The translations under genes were made by a program, and so were the position numbers. Source: Saccoglossus kowalevskii (taxonomy: Eukaryota > Hemichordata > Enteropneusta > Harrimaniidae). From it: 43,869 nucleotides of DNA. Within the stretch, counting starts at the first letter, position 1. The number at the start of each line of letters is the position of its first letter. This document shows, piece after piece, positions 36,667-43,869 of the stretch. The notes under the pieces were generated by a model. The model did not search any database. It saw only the letters and a list, made by a program, of their open reading frames with translations, and had not been told where the DNA came from. Location: positions 118,121 to 161,989 of the forward strand of contig NW_003116955.1 of NCBI RefSeq assembly GCF_000003605.2, written 5' to 3'.

Positions 36667-39600
36667 TTCACACAGCGATTGGTTTTATCAAACGTTTATG
36701 TCATAGATGTAAATAATTGACAATATAAGTGTCCGTCTCATTTTATTGAATTGTTAGGTGTTGATGGTAAAAGGCTCGGAACTGCTGTATGTTTTTTTAT
36801 GGAAGTTGTATATGATAATATCAATTATATGTTGTTATATGATAGTCTCGCGATATTCCGATATTAATATACTTACACTGTAATGTATAAAAATAGGTTG
36901 AGACCATTGGTGATGCATATATGATAGTGTCCGGTTTGCCACAGATGAATGGTAAACGTCATAGTGCTGAGATTGCCAACTGTGCATTGGACCTGCTTAG
37001 TTCCATCACACGTTTTAAAATACGTCATCGTCCTGACGAAAAACTGCAACTGCGAATTGGTATACATACAGGTCCTGTAGTGGCTGGTGTTGTTGGTTTG
37101 GTTATGCCTCGATATTGTCTGTTTGGGGATACTGTCAATTTAGCGTCTATAATGGAATCTAATGGAAAACGTGAGTTTATCAATTAGATCCACATATTTT
37201 GTATACGGTTTATTCGAAGAGACGTTTGGTAAATAATGCTATCATGTTTACATTTGTAAATAATAAGCACATGTTTTTTTTCAGCTTTACATATCCACAT
37301 CACCAAGCAAACCTACCTAGCTCTGATCGCATTAAATTGTGGATATCGTATGTATCATCGTGGAGAGATACATGTCAAGGTACGTTGAATATGTAAATAA
37401 TCCACAAAAGCATTTATGTGACACTAGAGGGTATATGAGACAGTCAATCGTAATTTTCATACTACTTGTCAAATACATTTCCCAATACACCTAGTAAGCC
37501 TTTTTAATTAATTAACAAAGCTTATCTTGTGTGAATTTGACAATCTTTATAAAGGGACAATTGTTTTCAATCATGTAATAGATTTTGGAAACTGACATAA
37601 TTTTAAAGTGATGAATACAATTGGGGATTTATTATTATAGTGCGATTTATTTCTTATCATTTATGTAGTTTTGAATCGTTATGCACGTTCATTTGTGAAA
37701 TGTCATTTTATTGCCTACATATTTGAACTTCCCATAAGATAGTGTGGTATGGAGGAAGAATAATGCATTGTGGCCAGTGAACAACACAGTTCAGAAGCTG
37801 TAATTTAATTAAAAATTCTTCGTGAATTTAACCAACGGTTGACAAGGCCGTAGTAGAAACTAACACTCATACTCATACAGGCATCGGTTTAACGCCGATC
37901 ACCTGTGAAAATTGAAACAACAAGCGAACTGTCTAGCGTCGAGAAGATCCATATATAAGAATTCCAGAATTAAACAAGGGAACATTACAAACATTGTATC
38001 AATGTACGAAGACCTTAATAGGCTCTTGCTGAACAGCGTACAATTTGAGTCCACTAGATATTTTTCAAACCCTCGCTATCAAAGCTATTATTTTATAGTG
38101 GTATACTGTGGTATACTGTATTGTGTACATCTCACGCGAGCCATCATTGGGACCGCAATGAAATAAATTTATTTCTGTAGTTCTGCAGCAGACTTGATTA
38201 GTGATGCGCCCGTAATTGACTATTTAAAATTAATTTGATTAATTTTCTCACCAAATAGTGGCGTTTTCACATTAAAATATTGTTCCCATTCGTAACTTGG
38301 TACATGAATCTAGCCAACCGGAGTGGGTTTGCTGTACATGTGTTTGTTTGGTGTGTCACTAGGTCTGATTGTAACACTTTTCAGCTTAACAAAAAGATAG
38401 CGTTTGACAGCGTAGTTGATTATCTTAACGACTGCTCACAGAGTACAAAACGAAATGAATTTACATATCTGAATGGCATACTTGACACAATAAATAATAT
38501 CGCAAGATAAATGTACACAATTATGTTATTAAATTCGTCACAACCTGCTACTACACACCGAAGTGCATCTCATAATGTGATAGGCAAATTTGACAAAATA
38601 AGTTGATTGTCATCGACAACACAATATTCAAGTGCCCAGAGTCCGCGTACGTTGGGAACTACTTCTTTACTTATTTCTTTATCATGTCAAAAGATGTGGG
38701 AGTTTATTGAATTATCGAAATTAAGAAAATCATTGATGTCATATATGGCTTTGCATTGTTTTTTTGATTATTGATAATGCTCTCACGACAGATTTAAAAT
38801 ACACTAATCAATATATTACACTAATGAGTAGGCCTGGGTAATGTGGAGGTCATGTCAGTGTAATTATTACCACATATATGTGAATCAGATGCAAATCGAA
38901 CATCGATGGAAAGTTAATTGGTGTACGTTGCTCAATTAACGGACAAAGGGTTAATAAATAAGAGACACATCGCTGACAAACTGGTATTACATTACAGGGC
39001 AGAGGTTTACTATCCACATATTTTCTTGCTGGTAAAGATGGATACAAAGGTTTCCTGCCTGCAGTTCTTAGGTATGTATGTGAAATTAGATTTGTCAAAG
39101 TATAGATCAACCGCAAATCCGGTGATGTGTGTGAGGGTACGATTATTTGAAACCATTTGTTTAAACTAACAATGGCGAAAGACTCGACACATACACACCG
39201 GGAAAAGCGAGAAAAAACGGGCAGACACAGAAAATGCAAATTCTAGTTCCATATGATGTGTCTTGAGAGCCATATAATTAGTATATTGCAAAAACAATAT
39301 GTTTGTTTAATTCCACCACGTGCTCAAATACGACAGAAACTTTAAAACATGATATGACTGGTACTATTTGATTAGATCAATAGTGATGGTTTCGACCTAC
39401 AACACTTTCTACTCTTTCTTTGTAAATAATCAACTATATACTAACTCGAATCTGTTTTGTTGATATTACCATTAGGTTTTAGATATACAAATCGTTTTCT
39501 GATTTACTGGTATAACTTAGGAACTACTTGTATATATGTATATATATAGTAAATGCAATATTATGTATTTGTGTCTCACTATACCTCAATCGCTGTACTA

Positions 39601-39805
39601 AATACATAGCGTTTTTAACATGAAGCAAATACAGTATTTCCCGACTGTGAAAACGTCCTGCAATTTGATGAAATTCACACATTTCATACAAGATACTGAC
39701 ATACAACAATGAACAGTTATGACTCTAATTTGACGTACAATAATATTGTTTTATTTCTACAGCCAAGGTGATACCTCTGGGGAGTATGGTGGTGATTGCG
39801 CATAA
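21577..39805 (+). CDS. rGC-B: receptor-type guanylyl cyclase, complete 24-exon gene
   Basis: A paralogue of gene A with the same domain order. The 24 exons, using one version of exon 13, total 3270 nt, a closed frame of 1089 aa ending at TAA 39803-39805. The start at 21577 ([12 protein letters not shown], context CCACG before ATG) is chosen because gene C starts at the equivalent position. The membrane helix is at about residues 454-480, kinase homology about 535-816, linker 817-863, cyclase about 864-1075. Introns are larger than in gene A: intron 4 is 3.2 kb and intron 22 is 1.6 kb. Two points stand out: duplicated exon 13, and Ile instead of the transition-state Arg of the cyclase. It could therefore signal weakly, or pair with another cyclase. 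Confidence 0.95.
23163..26375 (+). other. Intron 4 of gene B (3.2 kb)
   Basis: The longest intron in the window, against about 0.4 kb for the same intron in gene A. It contains ORFs of 96 codons (+, 23886-24176) and 133 codons (-, 24295-24696) without recognised motifs, and a short TA run near 24728. Repeat insertions are the likely cause of the expansion, but no element ends were identified. Confidence 0.6.
28622..28682. repeat. Dispersed short repeat, copy 2 (intron 9 of gene B)
   Basis: Same-orientation match to 4730-4790, with CGAATTTCAT, AAACAATGTATTT and CACGCG in the same order. See the partner copy in intron 2 of gene A. Confidence 0.35.
28795..28876 (+). CDS. rGC-B exon 10, transmembrane helix
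   Basis: 82 nt, the same length and phase as gene A exon 10. It encodes [20 protein letters not shown] and then LGLFLYR, a single hydrophobic span followed by a basic residue. The residue sequence has diverged from gene A while hydrophobicity is kept. Confidence 0.93.
29275..33583 (+). CDS. rGC-B kinase homology domain, exons 11-17
   Basis: Exons: 11 29275-29389, 12 29498-29701, 13a 29874-29978 or 13b 30022-30126, 14 31320-31391, 15 32094-32268, 16 32979-33128, 17 33397-33583. Exon 12 has [16 protein letters not shown] with the conserved ATP-site Lys. Exon 15 reads HGSLKSSN at the HRD position and DHG at the DFG position, so both catalytic motifs are lost. Exon 16 has WTAPEIL and [14 protein letters not shown]; exon 17 has [12 protein letters not shown]. 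It is a pseudokinase regulating the cyclase. Intron 13 (to 31319) contains a tRNA-like repeat and an exon relic. Confidence 0.93.
29874..29978 (+). CDS. rGC-B alternative exon 13a
   Basis: Acceptor TTTCACGTAG, donor GTAGTT. It is 105 nt, phase 0 at both ends. It encodes [18 protein letters not shown], then [17 protein letters not shown]: the end of the alphaC helix, beta4, beta5 and the hinge of the kinase homology domain. It matches 13b at 20 of 35 residues; the two ends are conserved and the middle (the beta4/beta5 region) differs. Only 43 nt separate it from 13b. Confidence 0.87.
30022..30126 (+). CDS. rGC-B alternative exon 13b
   Basis: Acceptor TATATTATCAG, donor GTATAG. It is 105 nt, phase 0 at both ends. 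It encodes [18 protein letters not shown], then [17 protein letters not shown]. The frame is fully open and both splice sites are intact. The upstream gap of 43 nt (29979-30021) is too short to be spliced as an ordinary intron, so 13a and 13b are probably used one at a time. Confidence 0.85.
30200..30300 (+). mobile_element. tRNA-derived SINE-like copy (intron 13 of gene B)
   Basis: A box-B-like GCTTCGAATCCCG (30261-30273) lies about 50 nt after an A-box-like TGGCAGGTAAA. The segment after box B (CGTATTAAGTGTTGT) matches the copy at 41123-41215. It lies between exon 13b and the exon relic. Confidence 0.5.
30315..30383 (+). pseudogene. Decayed third copy of exon 13 (gene B)
   Basis: Bases 30343-30383 match 30080-30120 of exon 13b at 38 of 41 positions. 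Before that, AACCTAAATAT corresponds to AACCTCAATAT of 13b, with a gap of roughly ten bases between them. In the exon frame it reads KLCLVWQY, a TGA stop, then HKGS, and the exon 13b donor is not kept. It is much closer to 13b than 13a is, so it derives from a later duplication of 13b. Confidence 0.75.
34345..34485 (+). CDS. rGC-B exon 18, helical linker
   Basis: Encodes [20 protein letters not shown] followed by an acid-base-rich helix with [16 protein letters not shown]. It is one codon longer than in gene A (141 against 138 nt). This is the coiled-coil signalling helix that dimerises receptor cyclases. Confidence 0.88.
34754..39071 (+). CDS. rGC-B guanylyl cyclase domain, exons 19-23
   Basis: Exons: 19 34754-34877, 20 35921-35989, 21 36897-37170, 22 37285-37379, 23 38998-39071. 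Metal-binding Asp are present in YFSDVVGFT (about residue 890) and VETIGDAYM (934), with Glu 930 and Cys 1002 for guanine selection and Asn 1009. The transition-state Arg is missing: NLASIMES has Ile (codon ATA at 37149-37151, about residue 1013) where gene A has NITSRMES. Exon 23 reads [18 protein letters not shown]. The fold should be intact, but catalysis is expected to be impaired in a B homodimer. Intron 22 (37380-38997) holds no recognised gene. Confidence 0.92.
36639..36667. repeat. AT dinucleotide repeat (intron 20 of gene B)
   Basis: Uninterrupted run of about 14 AT units directly after GAGTCGC. A common microsatellite type. Confidence 0.9.
39763..39805 (+). CDS. rGC-B terminal exon 24
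   Basis: After the acceptor TTATTTCTACAG the frame reads [13 protein letters not shown] and stops at TAA. Its coding length of 43 nt equals that of the last exon of gene A, and the Gly-Gly-Asp near the C-terminus is shared. The joined frame of all exons closes exactly with this exon. Confidence 0.8.
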
Positions 39806-40120
39806 ATTTGATTGATTTGATAAGCTACAGAAAGAGCAAACAAGTTTCAACTGTCCAAGACAATTATTAAACATAATAATTTTACAAGAATAATTTAATA
39901 TAATGCGTCACTAAAACCCATCACATTCTGCAACAACATTCACGTATATTTGCATCCATATGAATCATAATGTCACAACAACTAGTAGGGGGCTGCTAAT
40001 GTATTCAGCGATTTTGCTAAGTCGGTCGAAAAGGTGAATAATGTTGAGTAAGTAAGGATCGGATATTATTAGTAAATATGTTATAAAAGTATTAATAAAC
40101 ACAATCGTGTGATGGAAGCA
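39806..40120 (+). terminator. rGC-B 3' UTR with AATAAA
   Basis: The first canonical poly(A) signal after the stop is AATAAA at 40094-40099, implying a 3' UTR of about 300 nt. The cleavage site is inferred. Confidence 0.5.
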
Positions 40121-41122
40121 GTGTCAATTACCTGCAAACGAAGCATATAATATACGATCAAACTTGTTTTGTATCAATGAGTACCTGCGATTGATTGTTT
40201 CTGCTGGTGGACATGTACAGTTTCCGAGTACAATCCTGACTGACCAGGTTTGTATTGAACCACGATACTAAGATTATATGTGTGTAGTGAGACAACGAAT
40301 GTCGTCTTGTAATTTATTTAAGTTAATTTGCTTGTAATTTCATCATTTTACTTAAGTTGAATATTTAGATGGTTGGTTTTAGGAAGATTAGAATAATCTG
40401 CTTATTTAGATTGCTGATATACATAAATTACGTGAGTGTTTTTCATAATTTAGTTGATTTTATTTCATTTGAAATTTTGCAAATGTTTTGCTTTTTATGA
40501 TTTTTATATGTATCGTTTTACCTAATTTGCATTCTAGTCAGTTTGTTTTATATAATTTTCATATATGTAAGCGGCGTGATTTCGCTCAGTTGTCACTTGA
40601 GCTTGAGATTCGTTTTTTGCCAATTGTAGTTCTGAGGGAAATTATAATTCTTATACCAAATGGACATTAAAGTCATGTATGGTAACAACATGTAAATAGC
40701 TGAAAAATGAAGCTTTGCTTTTATAAAATTCGAATGCTGTTTGTATTTACATAACATAAATGCTGCAATATTTCACCCATTTGTGTGTATAAACAAATGA
40801 GAAAAAAAAAGATAACAGTTTATGTCCCTGTAATCCTATTGCCAAACCGCTCCCAGCTAGGATGGCCCTTCTAATCACTACGTCTGTCTATCTCTCGGAG
40901 AAAAAAATCTTAGACATATCTCATTCTACTCTGCTTGAGTGTGTTCCCAAGTTTGATTGTTTGATATCTTTTCCTTTGTTTATCACTCATGTAGTTAGGA
41001 GAAAAAAATCATAAAAATTGCCGTCTTACGGTGGCAAAGGTAACATTTAGCTTGTGCAGTACCATCCCGTCGCTGCGGGCGGTGTTTACTAGTCATCATT
41101 TCGAAATGTCAATTTGAGAAAA

Positions 41123-41215
41123 TGGTGTGGTAGTTAACGCGCCTGTCTGAATCAGGGAGGTACTTATCGTGATCTCGTGTTCGAATCCCGTATTTAATGT
41201 TGTAATAACTGTGTA
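41123..41215 (+). mobile_element. tRNA-derived SINE-like copy (B/C intergenic)
   Basis: TGGTGTGGTAGTTAACGC resembles a tRNA D-arm/A box, and GTTCGAATCC (41179-41188) is a good box B about 56 nt later, the normal tRNA spacing. The tail CGTATTTAATGTTGT is shared with the copy at 30200-30300. Acceptor-stem pairing is poor and the 3' tail is not tRNA, so this is a tRNA-derived retroposon, not a working tRNA gene. Confidence 0.55.
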
Positions 41216-42488
41216 TTCGTTTACATGCTTGTTTAGTTTTTTTTATATGCAGTAATGCAACAAATAGTACAAATCATGTTACGCAATCATTTGGAAAATG
41301 TTTTTCAGGCTTTCAGTTTTGTTGTCTGATTAATAAAATAGACAAATTTGCCATGTAATAATTTTATTAGTACTATGTATGTTATGTATTCATAGAGTTT
41401 GTGAAATAAAAACGTTGTTTAAAACATCTTGAATTATGTTGTTAGTATATACTTTATTATGGTAATGACAGCAATGGATTGGTCACGAATTATTTATACT
41501 CTACAGGCAATAACACATTTAAAAGTGAAGAACAGGGATTGAAATGACAAAATAATTGTGACATAATTGATCCCTACGTTGATCCGATTGGGGTAATTAA
41601 GTGAAACCATAGCTTGCATATTGATGTATTAATTACGAGAATGCATTTGAAATATACGCACATTGTAATGTTACAGTAGCGTATCACAATTTGATTTGAA
41701 CTCGTCGTAGAAGCCTAAAGTTGTGCTAATAACATTACTGGCTGTGGCATTAGTGCAGCACGTAACTATATAAATCTGGGTCAGTTACACGTATATCAGT
41801 GCATATAAAGAAACATATCTGTAAAATAAACTACCAGCTTTGTAAATACTCCGACAATGCAGACTAGTTTGCTCGAGTTACTTATTCTCCTAATTTATTG
41901 GCAAAATTCAATTCAAGTGTTTGAGGAGGTGAGGTGGAAGGTAAGTATATAGATTAATTGATTTAAAACAAGGAAATTAGGGTTCTTTATTGAAGTTCAC
42001 AGAACCCTTCCTCATGAGGTTGTTATGAACATATCAGTGATAGAACACAACCATCGATTAATGAACCAAATCCAACACGAACGCTCAATTTGAACGAAGT
42101 CAAATAGTATTTATTGTGCATTGAATCGTATGTAAATAGATCGTGACATCGACGTCATTTACCGGTAACGTTGCTATCGTTACAACCGCACATGGTTAAG
42201 GAGCTTCCGTTTTTAACCGAGAGGGAGGATTTTGGCAAGCATCTAGTAAAATATAAAAAGTCACTTTCCGTGAATTCCACGAAATATTATAATTAATGTC
42301 ATAGTGTTTTATATCACATTTCATTTAACAATACATAATGCCTTACAAATCTGTTATCTGGTGTGTATCATATTTCAAGTAAGCTAAAGCACCGCATACT
42401 TCATACAGCCGGGTAAATTATATTAAAGCAATTTCTAGTAAGACTATAGGGGAAAAACTTCAACATTATCAGAGTTCTAATTTTGTAG

Positions 42489-42957
42489 ATGTTGATGAAG
42501 CAGTGGTTTGACAATGATGTCAGTGAGGTAAGAAGAAACCTAATTAAATATTCGCATTTATTAGACAAGGACAATAGTATTAGACAAGAACGATATAAAA
42601 TTAATAAAAAAAAGGAATATAAAGCTAATTTATGTAAATAGAATCATTATGCTTAAGGAGTCTAATCCTAAGTGTTTCTGGAAGTTACTTGAGGAACTTG
42701 GTGATTTAGATAAAAACCCACGAAAGCATGACATCATCAGTGTAGAGTCATGGTTAAATCATTTAAAATGTTTAAATAATAAAGTTAACGTGGAAGATAA
42801 AAGCTTCTCACAGACTATTGTAAATGATATTAGTAGTATGGAAAGTTTAGATGATTACAAACACATTATTAATCAAGATTTCACTAATAAGGTATTGCAG
42901 CATAGTAAACTTTTAAAGTCAGGCATTGTTTAAAGACAAACAGGGCAACCAAACCTG
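42489..42957 (+). mobile_element. Truncated non-LTR retrotransposon (LINE) relic
   Basis: One frame (from about 42498) gives KQWFDNDVSEVRRNLIKYSH and continues to KEYKANL before a TAG at 42639. A shifted frame from 42649 gives LKESNPKCFWKLLEELGDLD, then VESWLNHLKCLNN, and ends LLKSGIV. This order (WF-D, Lys/Arg-rich helix, LKESNPK-FWKLL, S-W--H) is the linker between endonuclease and reverse transcriptase of many LINE ORF2 proteins. The reverse transcriptase core is missing and the frame is broken, so the copy is dead. The 3' end has a small CAGG/CCTG hairpin and runs into an AAATT repeat, like a LINE 3' terminus after internal deletion. Confidence 0.7.
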
Positions 42958-42961
42958 TGTC

Positions 42962-43017
42962 TAAATTAAATTAAATTAAATTAAATTAAATTAAATTAAA
43001 TTAAATTAAATTAAATT
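42962..43017. repeat. AAATT pentanucleotide repeat
   Basis: About 11 perfect units directly after the LINE 3' hairpin. It may be the microsatellite tail of that element. Confidence 0.93.
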
Positions 43018-43353
43018 GTTATCTTTATTGCGCAAATATTTGATTCGACACTCTGTGGTTGCTGTATGCTTGTAGTTTCTCGGATAACTAAACATGGATA
43101 ACAAATCAGGAAATGTTATGTTTTAATGAAATATTTTGCGCTGTTCGAACAATTGAGTTCAGTGACGGAATTCTATTTCCGACGCGCGCTACAGCTTTAT
43201 ATCTACGTCCAACGTAAAGAAAGGGAAGTGTTAGAATGTGACTTTAATAACAATATCGGTTATGTTGGTAGTTTAATCAATATAAAATTCGGACGTTCGA
43301 ATGATTACTAATACTACAGCATAATTATCGCGTCTATATTGCATTTTTAATTG

Positions 43354-43618
43354 ACACAAACGTGTTTGGCTATATGTACAGTTACCATGACATTACATCG
43401 CTACGAGAGGGGACATCCCATGGAGCATTGCACCGCAGATAATTACAGTGTGGTGTCATTAGTGGTTATCACGTGGTGTATGATTACTGTTTTTATTTCG
43501 TTACCATGCAACCGACACTATGACCAAGTTGGAAATGATATAGGGATATTTAAATTGAGTACACATGTAATGTTTCAATTGATTTCAATTTCATCATCAA
43601 GTGTATACTCATTCCACC
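43354..43618 (+). promoter_or_regulatory. 5' flank of gene C, conserved with gene B
   Basis: Aligns with 21314-21576. It contains the 23-base identical block at 43412-43434 and further matching blocks up to the start codon. See the gene B entry. A long open frame through this region is a by-product of its composition. Confidence 0.65.
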
Positions 43619-43830
43619 ATGACACTCTCATGGTTGTTTGTCCTGAGCTCTCTCTTTGCATACCTAATCCCCGCATACTCGTTAATCCATATCAAATTGG
43701 GTTTTATGGCACCATGGACGTCAGGATTCGATTTATTAGACAACTTCAGTGGGACAACGAGCGCCGGTGCAATAAACATAGCAATCGACAGGATAAAGGA
43801 AATGGACTTGGTTGAAGAACTTGACTTCGA
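43619..43830 (+). CDS. rGC-C exon 1, partial (runs off the window)
   Basis: Encodes the signal peptide MTLSWLFVLSSLFAYLIPAY and the start of the ANF-receptor domain ([10 protein letters not shown], then [18 protein letters not shown] and LVEELDFE). The context CCACC before ATG is a good initiation site. It ends in GA before GTAAGA, the same phase 2 junction as A and B. It is far more similar to gene B than to gene A, both in coding and upstream sequence, so B and C are the younger pair. The remaining exons would lie to the right. Confidence 0.92.
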
Positions 43831-43869
43831 GTAAGACTGATATTTATTTATTTAATTCTTTATAAATCA

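Larger units (their letters stand above)
40121..43353. other. Intergenic region between genes B and C
   Basis: No intact gene was recognised. It contains a tRNA-like SINE copy (about 41123-41215), a truncated LINE copy (about 42489-42957) and its AAATT repeat tail (42962-43017). The remaining AT-rich sequence, 40121-41110 and 41220-42480, shows only short ORFs without recognisable motifs. Confidence 0.6.

Noticed and set aside
38850-39239. 129-codon - strand ORF
   Set aside because: It is the antisense shadow of exon 23 of gene B and adjoining intron, with no recognisable motif.
41123-41195. Possible functional tRNA gene
   Set aside because: Good A and B boxes, but poor acceptor pairing and a shared non-tRNA tail with another copy point to a SINE.
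43351-43815. 154-codon + strand ORF overlapping the start of gene C
   Set aside because: It reads the conserved 5' flank and exon 1 of gene C in another frame; gene B, the closest paralogue, does not preserve it.

Overview
The window is animal (metazoan) nuclear DNA. It is AT-rich and intron-rich, with GT-AG introns, microsatellites, MITE-like inverted-repeat elements, tRNA-derived repeat copies and a LINE relic. There is no operon structure. The genes it carries are receptor-type (membrane) guanylyl cyclases arranged as a head-to-tail tandem array, all on the + strand. Such expansions occur in several invertebrate lineages; I cannot name the species from the sequence alone.

Layout: 1-2464 is the upstream flank of gene A, with a MITE-like element at 352-886. 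2465-16413 is gene A (rGC-A), a complete gene of 25 exons plus one alternative exon. 16414-21576 is its 3' UTR and the A/B intergenic region, including a TTATG microsatellite. 21577-39805 is gene B (rGC-B), a complete gene of 24 exons plus one alternative exon and one exon relic. 39806-43618 is the B/C intergenic region with a tRNA-like repeat, a LINE relic ending in an AAATT repeat, and a 5' flank homologous to that of gene B. 43619-43830 is exon 1 of gene C (rGC-C), the rest of which lies beyond the window.

Each complete gene encodes a signal peptide, an ANF-receptor-type extracellular ligand-binding domain, one transmembrane helix, a pseudokinase (kinase homology) domain, a helical linker and a class III guanylyl cyclase domain. 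I assembled every exon by hand from splice sites and paralogue alignment. The joined reading frames close exactly (A 1106 aa, B 1089 aa), and shared intron positions and phases match between A and B.

The most interesting observations are two independent tandem exon duplications that look like mutually exclusive exons. In gene A, exon 7 (ligand-binding domain) exists in two 136-nt versions; using both, or neither, gives an immediate stop codon. In gene B, exon 13 (core of the kinase homology domain) exists in two 105-nt versions separated by only 43 nt, with a third decayed copy downstream. Gene B also has Ile in place of the conserved transition-state Arg of the cyclase domain, so it may be catalytically weak or act as a heterodimer partner. 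Genes B and C share about 265 bp of 5' flank, so the regulatory region was duplicated with the gene.
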